Source: Rhodococcus sp. UNC23MFCrub1.1 (GTDB lineage Bacteria > Actinomycetota > Actinomycetes > Mycobacteriales > Mycobacteriaceae). From it: a DNA stretch of 64,000 nucleotides. A model generated the notes under the pieces. It was not told the origin of the DNA and did no database searches. It saw nothing but the letters and a program-made list of their open reading frames with translations. Below are positions 46,164 to 56,020 of the stretch, in pieces. The stretch lies in the NCBI RefSeq assembly GCF_000686025.1, contig NZ_JMLQ01000008.1, positions 62,001 to 126,000 on the forward strand, read 5' to 3'. Position 1 is the stretch's first letter, and every line of letters starts with the position of its first letter. Both the position numbers and the translations under genes were made by a program.

Positions 46164-47570
46164 ATGTTGGTGATACTCGGCTTCCTCATGGTTGCCGCTT
46201 TCATGTTCTTGATCCTGACCAAACGAGCGACCCCGGTGGTCGCCCTGATCCTGGTCCCGGTCATCTTCGGCCTGTTCGCCGGCGCCGGGCTCGGCATCGG
46301 CGACATGATCACGGACGGCATCAAGTCGCTCGCCCCCACGGCAGCGCTGCTGTTCTTCGCGATCATCTTCTTCGGCATCATGATCGACGTGGGTCTGTTC
46401 GACCCGCTGGTGCGCGGCATCCTCCGCCTGGTGCGCAACGATCCGATGAAGCTGGTCGTCGGCACCGCGGTGCTCGCCATGGTCGTGTCCCTCGACGGTG
46501 ACGGCTCCACCACGTTCATCATCGTGACGTCCGCGCTGCTGCCGCTCTACCTGAAACTCGGTGTCTCACCGGTCATCCTGACGGTCGTCGCCGGCCTCGC
46601 CAACGGCACCATGAACATCATCCCGTGGGGTGGCCCGACCGTTCGCGCCGCGTCCGCACTGGGCATCTCGCCCTCCGACGTCTTCATCCCGATGGTCCCG
46701 TCGATGATCGCCGGCCTGATCATCGTGCTGCTCTTCTCGATCCACCTCGGCCTCATGGAGCGTCGCCGCCTCGGCTCGCTGATCTACGACACGGAGCTGG
46801 TGGGCGCCGGCGTGGGTACCGACGGCACCGGAACCGGAAACGGCAAGACCCGTCGCAGCACCGGAAGCGCCGACATCACCACCGGCGACGACGAGAACGA
46901 CGGCAAGGCCGGCCAGTTCATCGACGGCCTGGACCCCAACCGCGACACTCTGCGTCCGAAGCTGCTGTGGTTCAACGCGATCCTGACCGTCACGCTGCTC
47001 GTGATCCTGGTCATGGACATCCTCCCCATCCCGGTGCTGTTCATGATCGCCGCCTCCATCGCGCTCACGTTCAACTTCCCGAAGGTCAAGGAGCAGGGCG
47101 AGGCCATCGCACGCCACTCCGCCTCGATCGTCTCCGTCGTCGCCATGGTGCTCGCAGCTGCCGTCCTCACCGGCGTGTTCTCCGGTACCGGAATGGTCGA
47201 GGCCATGGCCGAGTGGCTCCTCGGCGTCATCCCCGACGCGATGGGACCGTTCCTGGCCGTCATCACCGGAATCTTGTCGATCCCGTTGACGTTCTTCATG
47301 ACCAACGACGCCTTCTACTTCGGCATCCTCCCGGTCCTCACCGAGACCGCCGCCCAGTACGGCATCGAGCCGGTCGAGATGGCCCGCGCCTCCATCACCG
47401 GACAGCCCGTCCACCTGCAGAGCCCGCTGGTCCCCGCCATCCTGCTGCTGGTCACCCTGGCCGGCGTCTCGCTCGCCGACCACCACCGCAAGGTCCTGTG
47501 GCGTGCCACCGTCGTCTCCCTGACGATGCTCGCCGTCGGCGTCCTCCTCGGCCAGATCCCCTTCGGCTGA
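46164..47570 (+). CDS. CitMHS-family citrate transporter
   Basis: 468 residues from the ATG at 46164, with AGGAG upstream. About twelve membrane helices are visible. Family features are LFFAIIFFGIMIDVGLFDPL, VVSLDGDGSTTFII, NGTMNIIPWGGPTVRAASAL and a C-terminal SIPLTFFMTNDAFYFGILPV. A hydrophilic loop (about 208-260) separates the halves. CitMHS carriers import citrate as a metal complex with protons. The gene is downstream of the TctC-like lipoprotein and divergent from a CitA/CitB system, so citrate is the most likely substrate. Confidence 0.92.
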   Translation: MLVILGFLMVAAFMFLILTKRATPVVALILVPVIFGLFAGAGLGIGDMITDGIKSLAPTAALLFFAIIFFGIMIDVGLFDPLVRGILRLVRNDPMKLVVGTAVLAMVVSLDGDGSTTFIIVTSALLPLYLKLGVSPVILTVVAGLANGTMNIIPWGGPTVRAASALGISPSDVFIPMVPSMIAGLIIVLLFSIHLGLMERRRLGSLIYDTELVGAGVGTDGTGTGNGKTRRSTGSADITTGDDENDGKAGQFIDGLDPNRDTLRPKLLWFNAILTVTLLVILVMDILPIPVLFMIAASIALTFNFPKVKEQGEAIARHSASIVSVVAMVLAAAVLTGVFSGTGMVEAMAEWLLGVIPDAMGPFLAVITGILSIPLTFFMTNDAFYFGILPVLTETAAQYGIEPVEMARASITGQPVHLQSPLVPAILLLVTLAGVSLADHHRKVLWRATVVSLTMLAVGVLLGQIPFG

Positions 47571-47601
47571 TCAGCATCCACGAGAGAGAGGAGTCACCGA
47601 C

Positions 47602-48003
47602 ATGAGTGTCGCCGTCGTGCACAACAGTTCCGAGGAAGGCCGCAAGGCACTCGGATCGGCAGTCCAGCAGGCCCGGTCCGCAGGAACCGAACTGGTCGTC
47701 CTCCACGCCTTCTCCGGATCCGCGGATCCCTCCTCGGAGGCGAAGGAGACCACCGCCGTCGAGGACTCGATCCGTACGTCGCTCGCCGCGCTCGGAGAGT
47801 CCGAGGCGCAGTGGACTCTCGCTGCGGCCCAGCCCGATCCGGACGCGACCACCACACTGCTCGCGCTCATCGACAAGGCGGACGCCGAGCTGCTGGTCGT
47901 CGGGTCGCGGCATCGGTCGGCCGTCGGCAAGTTCCTGATGGGACAGGCCGTCCAGCGCCTGCTTCTCGAAACACCGGTACCGGTGCTGCTCGTCAAGTCG
48001 TGA
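47602..48003 (+). CDS. Universal stress protein (UspA family)
   Basis: 133 residues from the ATG at 47602, preceded by GAGAGGAG. The Usp fold is clear: SVAVVHNSSEEGRKAL, VVLHAFSGSA and the ATP-binding motif VVGSRHRSAVGKFLMGQAVQRLL with PVPVLLVK at the end. It is 31 bases after the CitM gene and overlaps the next membrane-protein gene (GTGA), so it is embedded in the citrate operon. It may tie transport to energy status, but that is inference. Confidence 0.9.
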   Translation: MSVAVVHNSSEEGRKALGSAVQQARSAGTELVVLHAFSGSADPSSEAKETTAVEDSIRTSLAALGESEAQWTLAAAQPDPDATTTLLALIDKADAELLVVGSRHRSAVGKFLMGQAVQRLLLETPVPVLLVKS

Positions 48004-49100
48004 GCGGAGGTCGTACCGTCGCTGTGAGCGCCACCCGCTGGGTGGCGCTCACAGCCGTGTCCGTGGCCGGATGGTTCGCGCTCGACGCCGTCGGCCTGAC
48101 GGCGCCGTCGTTGTTCGCGGCACTGGTGGTGGCGGTGGTCTTCGCCCTCACCGGACTGGGGCCGCGCGCCGTCCCGCGCGCGGGATCCATGGCGGCGCAG
48201 GGAACGTTGGCCGTCACCATCGGTCTCATGGTGGATGTCGAGACGCTGAGTGCGCTGGGGGACAACTGGTTTCCTGCGGTCGCCATCGGGATCGCGACGC
48301 TCGTCGTCAGCGCCGGCTGCGGTGCACTGCTCGCATTGAACAAGGACGTCACCGCGGCCACCGGGATGCTGGCGCTGATCGCGGGCGGGGCCACCGGTCT
48401 CGTCGCGACAGCGAGAGAGCTCGGCGGCGACGAACGTGTGGTCGCGGTGGTGCAGTACCTGCGGGTGGCACTGGTGGTGGTGACCATGCCTCTGGTGGTC
48501 ACGTTCGTGTTCCACGCCGACACCCACTCGGTCGCGGCGGCCGCACCCGACGAGAATGCGCTGCCGTGGTGGGTGGGTCTGCTGTTCCTGCTCGGCGCTG
48601 TTCTCGTCGGCATCGCGGTGGGGCGGCTCGCGCGGCTTCCCGCACCGGCCACGCTGGGTCCGCTGATGGTGTCCGGCGCCTGCGCGCTGCTGGGCTGGCC
48701 CGTGGGCATCGAGGTTCCCATGATCGTGCTGCCACTCGCGTTCCTGGTCATCGGATGGCAAGCGGGACTGGCGTTCACGATGTCGAGCCTGCGCCTGATC
48801 GGCCGACTCTTCCCCTACGCGTTCGCGCTGGTGCTCGGCATCGGCGTGATCTGTGCGCTGCTCGGATGGGCGCTGTCCGCGTGGACCGGGACCAGCCTGC
48901 TCACCGGCTACCTGGCGACGACCCCCGGCGGGTTGGCGGCAGTGCTCGCGGTGTCCGCGTCCACCGGGTCCGACGTCACGTTCGTGGCGTGCGTGCAGCT
49001 CATCCGGCTGGTCTCGATGCTCGTGGCGGCACCGCTCATCGCCCAGCTCCTGATGCGCCGGGCGGCGCGGAGGCCGGCCGAGGATCCGGTCTCGGTCTAG
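48000..49100 (+). CDS. AbrB-family membrane protein
   Basis: About 366 residues from GTG 48000, which overlaps the usp stop; GTG 48024 is an alternative. Ten or so membrane helices form two similar halves, each with a conserved piece: MLALIAGGATGLVATARELGGDERVVAVVQYLRVALVV and LLTGYLATTPGGLAAVLAVSAS...FVACVQLIRL. This is the AbrB/ammonia-monooxygenase-like family (PF05145). Its substrate is unknown, and its coupling to usp and citM suggests a transport role. Its stop shares CTAG with gatD. Confidence 0.85.
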   Translation: MSGGRTVAVSATRWVALTAVSVAGWFALDAVGLTAPSLFAALVVAVVFALTGLGPRAVPRAGSMAAQGTLAVTIGLMVDVETLSALGDNWFPAVAIGIATLVVSAGCGALLALNKDVTAATGMLALIAGGATGLVATARELGGDERVVAVVQYLRVALVVVTMPLVVTFVFHADTHSVAAAAPDENALPWWVGLLFLLGAVLVGIAVGRLARLPAPATLGPLMVSGACALLGWPVGIEVPMIVLPLAFLVIGWQAGLAFTMSSLRLIGRLFPYAFALVLGIGVICALLGWALSAWTGTSLLTGYLATTPGGLAAVLAVSASTGSDVTFVACVQLIRLVSMLVAAPLIAQLLMRRAARRPAEDPVSV

Positions 49101-49798
49101 CGGCGCAGACGCTCGGTGCGCAGTTGCTCGACGTCGGCCAGGTGCAACGGCTCGAGCGGGTGTCCGAGAGCGGTCTCGAGCAGGTGGTCGGCCAGCTCCG
49201 GGTTCCGTGCCAGCGCCGGTCCGTGCATGTACGTCCCGATGACCGACCCCTGGACGACCCCCTCGTTGCCGTCGCCCACCCCGTTGCCGATGCCGTGCTC
49301 CACTAGGGCGAACGGGGCCGCGTCGGGGCCGAGAGTGGTTCCGCCGCGATGGTTCTCGAAGCCGGTGAGTGTCTGGGTGAGGCGGTCCGACACCGGGCGG
49401 GTGATGACCTCGCCGATGGACCGAGTCGCCTGCGGCGCCGTGGTGACGTTCAGCATCGACACACCGTCGACGCGTTCGCCGGAGCTCGTCTCGTACCACT
49501 CGCCCAGCACCTGGATCGCCGCGCAGATGGCGAGCACCGGTGCACCGCGCTCGGCGGCGCGCTGCAGTCCGGGGTAGCGCGCGAGGTGCTTCGTCGCGAG
49601 TCGCTGCGCCGAGTCCTCCGCTCCGCCGAGCACGTAGACGTCGAGGGACTCGGGCACCGGATCGGCGAGGGTGATCGACACGATCTCGGCGTCGAGTCCG
49701 CGCATCAGCATGCGCTGGCGCAGGACGAGCGCGTTGCCGCTGTCGCCGTACGTGCCCATGACGTCGGGCAGGACGAGCCCGATACGGAAATCAGACAC
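49097..49798 (-). CDS. gatD: Lipid II isoglutaminyl synthase, glutaminase subunit
   Basis: 233 residues from GTG 49798, preceded by a strong GAAGGAGG. It is a class-I-like glutamine amidotransferase of the CobB/CobQ type: RIGLVLPDVMGTYGDSGNAL at the start, nucleophile Cys92 in VLAICAAIQVLGEWY, and His in GTYMHGPALARNPELADHLL. It supplies ammonia to MurT for amidation of the D-Glu of lipid II. The start lies inside the murT end, so the subunits are coupled. Both stops with abrB lie in CTAG. Confidence 0.92.
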   Translation of the reverse strand: MSDFRIGLVLPDVMGTYGDSGNALVLRQRMLMRGLDAEIVSITLADPVPESLDVYVLGGAEDSAQRLATKHLARYPGLQRAAERGAPVLAICAAIQVLGEWYETSSGERVDGVSMLNVTTAPQATRSIGEVITRPVSDRLTQTLTGFENHRGGTTLGPDAAPFALVEHGIGNGVGDGNEGVVQGSVIGTYMHGPALARNPELADHLLETALGHPLEPLHLADVEQLRTERLRR

Positions 49799-51077
49799 CG
49801 GGTGCCTCCTTCGCGGTCTCGCGCGCCAGCGCCCGGCCGAGGTCACGGAAGGCCGTGTAGTTCGCCAGGACCTCCACGCGCCCGGGTGGGCAGGAGGCGA
49901 TGGCCCGCAACGGGTTCGGCACCACGGTGTGGTCGGCTCCGGCGTACGTCAGGCGAACTCCCAGGTCGGTCGCACGTTCACCGGCCGCCACCACCGTGGT
50001 GTTCTCGAAATGCTCGAACCGCACGTCCCACAGCCACGACAGGTCCTCGCCGTCGGGCACCTGGCCGTTGACGGCGATCACCAGGCCGTCGGCGGCCGGG
50101 TCGATCATCGACAGTGCTTCCTGCCATCCGGCGGGGTTCTTGGCCAGCAGCATGCGCACGGTGTGGGATCCGTACTGGATCGAGCTGTAGCGGCCCGCCA
50201 CCTCGTCGACCGCGGACACCGCGGCGACGGCCTGCGCGGGATCGGCGCCCATCGTGACCGCGGCAGCGACGGCCTGCGCCGCGTTTCCGCGGTTGGCCCG
50301 GCCGGGCAGCGTCAAACTCATGGGGAGCACGAGACCGTCCGGGCCGTACAGGTTCTCGTCGTCGAGCCACCACTGCGGCTCCGGCCGCGAGAACTCCCGC
50401 CCGCCCTCCAGCAGGCCTGTGCTGCGCCAGTGCGTGCCGTTCCACTCGATGGGTTCCCCGGTGCGGGGGCAGCTGACCGAGTCGCCGACCCATCCGCCGC
50501 CGGCGGCCACCCACACGGTCCGCGGCGCGTCGTACGCCGCGGACGTCATCAGCACGTCGTCGCAGTTGGCGACGACGACGGTGTCGGGATGGGCGACGAT
50601 TCCCGCGCGGAGCTTGCGCTCGATCATGTTGATCTCGCCGACGCGGTCGAGCTGATCACGGCTGAGGTTCAGCAACACCAGGACCTCGGGGTTCACGGCG
50701 TCGCACACGTGCGGGACGTGCAGCTCGTCGACCTCGAGGGCCGCCAGCGGCGCGGTGCGCCGTGAGTTCAGCGCGGCGACGATTCCCGCGTCCATGTTGG
50801 CGCCGTCGGCCTGCGTCGCCACCTCGCCCAGTGTCGCGAGCGCCGCCGCGGTCATCCGGGTGGTGGTCGACTTGCCGTTGGTACCGGTGATGACGGCCGT
50901 GCGTCGATTCGCGCCCAGGCGCGACATGAGGGCCGGGTCGATCTTCAGCGCGACGAGACCGCCGATCATCGATCCCTTGCCGCGACCGGCCTTCTGCGAA
51001 GCCCACGCGGCCGCGGAGGCCGCCGACAGTGCCAGGCGTCCGCGGGCTCCGAGGTGCCGTCTGCTGCTGTCGATCAT
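49791..51077 (-). CDS. murT: Lipid II isoglutaminyl synthase, Mur-ligase-like subunit
   Basis: 428 residues from ATG 51077, which has GGAGGA at the right distance. It is a Mur ligase: P-loop ITGTNGKSTTTRM (63-75), ALEVDELHVPHV, LLNLSRDQLDRVGEI and a DUF1727-type C-terminal domain (LLAKNPAGWQEAL). With GatD it amidates the alpha-carboxyl of D-Glu in lipid II. The Cys4 zinc ribbon of Staphylococcus/Streptococcus MurT is not evident; only one Cys (SCPRTGEP) lies in the corresponding segment. Confidence 0.92.
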   Translation of the reverse strand: MIDSSRRHLGARGRLALSAASAAAWASQKAGRGKGSMIGGLVALKIDPALMSRLGANRRTAVITGTNGKSTTTRMTAAALATLGEVATQADGANMDAGIVAALNSRRTAPLAALEVDELHVPHVCDAVNPEVLVLLNLSRDQLDRVGEINMIERKLRAGIVAHPDTVVVANCDDVLMTSAAYDAPRTVWVAAGGGWVGDSVSCPRTGEPIEWNGTHWRSTGLLEGGREFSRPEPQWWLDDENLYGPDGLVLPMSLTLPGRANRGNAAQAVAAAVTMGADPAQAVAAVSAVDEVAGRYSSIQYGSHTVRMLLAKNPAGWQEALSMIDPAADGLVIAVNGQVPDGEDLSWLWDVRFEHFENTTVVAAGERATDLGVRLTYAGADHTVVPNPLRAIASCPPGRVEVLANYTAFRDLGRALARETAKEAPGV

Positions 51078-51107
51078 GGTGTCCGATCCTCCCACACGGG
51101 AAGGAAC

Positions 51108-52019
51108 TCAGGACGCCCCGAGGATCCGTTCGATGTCGTCGAGCACGGCCTGTCCGCCGCGAGGTCCCACGCCGGTGATCCAGTACGACTGGTCGACGAG
51201 GTGCGGATTCGGGAACGCCGTCGTGTTCGACGTGACGGACGTGGGCATCGACGCCGGATCGTCCGGTGTCGCCGACGTCACGACCACGAGATCGGCGCGG
51301 GCCTCCGTCGCCAGTTCGGGGGAGACGTCGACACTGATCTCGTTCGACCACTCCGGGCGGGGCGGCGTGGTGAACCCGGCGCACTCGAGGGTGCTGCCCG
51401 CGAAGGACAGCGGTCCGTAGAGCGTGAGCTCCTCGTTGCGTGGCCGGATGAGCTGCGCCGTCGACCCGGCGGTGTCGAACCTGTCGGCGATCTCGTCGCA
51501 CCGCGCGTCGTACTCGCCCAGCAACGGCTCGGCGTCACGTCCGAGGGCGCGCCCGACGAGGCGGACGTTGTCCTGCCACGGGTCGCTCTGCGACGCCATG
51601 AACACCGTCGGAGCGATCGCGGACAACCGCTCGTACAGCTCCGAGTGGCGCGTCTCCGTTCCCAGGATCAGATCCGGCTGCAGAGCCGCGATGGCCTCGA
51701 CGCGAGGCTCCGCGACGGTGCCGACGGTCTCGATGCGCGACGCCTCGTCGCCCAGATACGGGGGCACCCCCGTCGCCTCGCTCAGCACCGACGTGCCCAC
51801 CGGAACGACGCCGAGCGCGACACTCGTGTCGAGCTGGACGGGTTCGAGAGTGACGACTCGCAACGGCGACGAGGGCACCTCCGTGTCCCCGCGCGCATGG
51901 GTCACGGTCCGGGTGCTGTCCGCGGCGTCCTCGGCTGTCGCATCGGTCGAACACGCCGAGGCCACAAGGGCCGTCGCGGCGAGCAGGGTCGCCAGGACAG
52001 TACTTCTTCTTCCGAACAC
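51108..52019 (-). CDS. Iron-siderophore-type ABC substrate-binding lipoprotein
   Basis: 303 residues from GTG 52019, with GGAGG upstream. The signal ends in a lipobox VASAC (Cys23). The mature protein is a type III periplasmic-binding protein: RVVTLEPVQLDTSVALGVVPVG, AALQPDLILGTETRHSELYERLSAIAPTV, WQDNVRLVGRALGR. Such lipoproteins present ferric siderophores or haem to ABC permeases. No permease or ATPase is adjacent, so it probably works with a transporter encoded elsewhere. It is followed by murT on the same strand. Confidence 0.88.
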   Translation of the reverse strand: MFGRRSTVLATLLAATALVASACSTDATAEDAADSTRTVTHARGDTEVPSSPLRVVTLEPVQLDTSVALGVVPVGTSVLSEATGVPPYLGDEASRIETVGTVAEPRVEAIAALQPDLILGTETRHSELYERLSAIAPTVFMASQSDPWQDNVRLVGRALGRDAEPLLGEYDARCDEIADRFDTAGSTAQLIRPRNEELTLYGPLSFAGSTLECAGFTTPPRPEWSNEISVDVSPELATEARADLVVVTSATPDDPASMPTSVTSNTTAFPNPHLVDQSYWITGVGPRGGQAVLDDIERILGAS

Positions 52020-52057
52020 GCTTGCCGAGCCTCCGTCACAGTGATGGTGAGGGGACC

Positions 52058-53017
52058 CTAACCGACGCTGGCTCCGGACGGGGGAGTCACGATCCGGGGC
52101 TCGGTCCGTGTGGTCGTCGCGGATCGCGGCGAGCGGCTCAGACCCCACGTGCAGCCGCCGATCACGACGGCCGCACCGACGAGGGAGAGGACGCTCGGCG
52201 TCTCGTCGAGCACGAGCCAGGACGCACCGATGCCGACGACCGGGACCAGCAACGAGAACGGCGCGACGACGCCGGCGGGGTAGCGGCTGATCAGGACGGT
52301 CCACAGTCCCGAGCCGGCGATCGTGCCGATGAGCACGATGTAGGCGAGCCCGATCAACCCGGAGAACTGCCCGGCCGACACCACATCGCCGATGGCGGTC
52401 CATCCCGTGGTCGGACCCTCGACGACGGCCGACAACGCGAACATCGGCAGCGGGGGAACCACCGTCATCCACAGCATGAGTCGCATCGGCTCGACGGGAA
52501 CGCCGGAGGCCGGTCGAGATGCTCGAGTCGCCAGTCGGTTTCCGAGATTGCCGAAGGCCCAGCTGAGGCCTGCCAACAGCGTCAGCAGCACGGGCAGGAG
52601 GGTGGCGTTGTGGGCACGATCCCACCCGATGAGAATCATGCCCCCGACGGCGATGCCGATCCCGATCCACTGGCGCGGCCCGACCTTCTCCCGCAGCAGC
52701 AGCGCGCCGAGAACGACGGTGAACGGCGCCGACGACTGGAGCACCAGCGAGGCCAGGCCGGTGGGCATGCCGGCGTTCATCGCGGCGAAGAGGAACGCGA
52801 ACTGCAGCAGGCCGAAACCCGTGCCGTACAGCAGGAGCCAGCGCACCGGCACGGTCGGTCGGCGGACGAAGAGGACGACCGGAACGGCGATCACCGCGAA
52901 CCGCAGGGCAGCGAAGAAGAACGGCGGGAACTGGTCGAGCCCGGCGCGGATGGCGAGGAAGTTCAGTCCCCAGACCACCACCACGATCAGTCCGAGCAGG
53001 CGGTCGCGAGTGGTCAT
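52058..53017 (-). CDS. EamA-family (DMT) membrane transporter
   Basis: 319 residues from the ATG at 53017. Ten membrane helices form the two EamA repeats: LIVVVVWGLNFLAIRAGLDQFPPFFFAALRF in the first and LLPVLLTLLAGLSWAFGNLGNRL in the second. The family exports amino acids or other metabolites. It is divergent from a LysR regulator with 72 bases between starts, a frequent pairing for metabolite exporters. The substrate is unknown. Confidence 0.9.
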   Translation of the reverse strand: MTTRDRLLGLIVVVVWGLNFLAIRAGLDQFPPFFFAALRFAVIAVPVVLFVRRPTVPVRWLLLYGTGFGLLQFAFLFAAMNAGMPTGLASLVLQSSAPFTVVLGALLLREKVGPRQWIGIGIAVGGMILIGWDRAHNATLLPVLLTLLAGLSWAFGNLGNRLATRASRPASGVPVEPMRLMLWMTVVPPLPMFALSAVVEGPTTGWTAIGDVVSAGQFSGLIGLAYIVLIGTIAGSGLWTVLISRYPAGVVAPFSLLVPVVGIGASWLVLDETPSVLSLVGAAVVIGGCTWGLSRSPRSATTTRTEPRIVTPPSGASVG

Positions 53018-53049
53018 GACCTCGAGTGTTCCGGGTGCGACTGCTAAGA

Positions 53050-53062
53050 ACAATCGAATTGT
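53050..53062. promoter_or_regulatory. LysR operator candidate between eamA and lysR
   Basis: ACAAT-CGA-ATTGT is a perfect inverted repeat in the short divergent region. A second repeat, GTAGC-N9-GCTAC (53071-53089), abuts the lysR start. Either could bind the LysR protein. Confidence 0.45.
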
Positions 53063-53089
53063 GGTGACCGGTAGCTGTAGCGTTGCTAC

Positions 53090-53983
53090 ATGAATGTCGA
53101 CCGGTTGCGCGTCCTGCGGGCGCTGGCGGATCGCGGCACGGTCGCCGCGGCCGCCGACGCGCTGTCGATGACACCGTCCGCGGTGTCGCAGCAGCTCAAG
53201 GTGTTGGCGAGGGAGGCGGGAGTCGCCCTGCTCGAACCCGACGGGCGCCGCGTGCGGCTCACCGCGGCGGGACGCGCGCTGCTTCCTCACGCCGACGACG
53301 TGCTCGCCGCCCTCGACCGGGCGTCGGAGGAGATGGCGTCGTACCGCGGCAGCGCACGCGGAACCGTTCGACTGGCGCTCTTCCCCTCGGGCGCCGCACT
53401 GTTGCTGCCGGGGGTTCTGGACCGGCTCACCGAGGCGGGTGTGGACGTCGACGCCCGGGACGAGGACGTGCCCGCGTCGGCCGTGCCGGCGTTGCTCGCG
53501 GACTACGACGTGGTGCTGACGCATCGGGACGAGCGCGCACCGAGCATCGCGTCCGAGCGGGTGGAGGTGCGTTCACTGATGCGCGAGCCCATCGACCTGG
53601 TGCTGCCGCCGGGGCACCCGCTGGCGGAGCGTGATGCCGTCGACATCGAGGATCTGGCGGACGAGCGGTGGATCAGTGTCCGCGGAGGGTTCCCGGTGGA
53701 CGACGTGCTGCTCTCCATCGCGACGGTCACCGGGGTGGCGCCGCGAGTCGATCTGCGTATCAACGACTTCCGGCTCATGGAGGAGCTGGTGGCCCACGGC
53801 CACGGGATCGCGCTGATGCCGCGCCACGCCTCGACGCACCCGGGTGTCACGCAACGCCGGTTGGCCGGGGTGCGCGCGGCCCGCATCTACGACCTGGCGA
53901 CACGACCCCGCGCCGCGGAGCGTCCGGCCGTGCGGGCCGTGGTGGACGCGTTCGCGGCGCGGGTCGCGGAGGTCACTGCGTGA
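53090..53983 (+). CDS. LysR-family regulator of the adjacent exporter
   Basis: 297 residues from the ATG at 53090. The helix-turn-helix is AAAADALSMTPSAVSQQLKVLAREAGVALLEP (about 20-50). The effector domain runs from SARGTVRLALFPSGAALLLPGVL to the end. The divergent EamA gene is its likely target. The type is common next to exporters of amino acids or their analogues, but the inducer is unknown. It ends convergently 48 bases from leuA. Confidence 0.88.
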   Translation: MNVDRLRVLRALADRGTVAAAADALSMTPSAVSQQLKVLAREAGVALLEPDGRRVRLTAAGRALLPHADDVLAALDRASEEMASYRGSARGTVRLALFPSGAALLLPGVLDRLTEAGVDVDARDEDVPASAVPALLADYDVVLTHRDERAPSIASERVEVRSLMREPIDLVLPPGHPLAERDAVDIEDLADERWISVRGGFPVDDVLLSIATVTGVAPRVDLRINDFRLMEELVAHGHGIALMPRHASTHPGVTQRRLAGVRAARIYDLATRPRAAERPAVRAVVDAFAARVAEVTA

Positions 53984-54031
53984 CCCGTGCGCCTTTTGCG
54001 TATCCCTGGATGCGCAGAAGGCGCACGAGGG

Positions 54032-55984
<1,953 letters not shown>

Positions 55985-56020
55985 CTACTCCGTCGCCCGC
56001 GCGGACGACACCGGCACGTC

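Noticed and set aside
53071-53089. Rho-independent terminator between eamA and lysR
   Set aside because: The GTAGC/GCTAC repeat has a 9-base loop and no T-tract, and it lies in a divergent promoter region.
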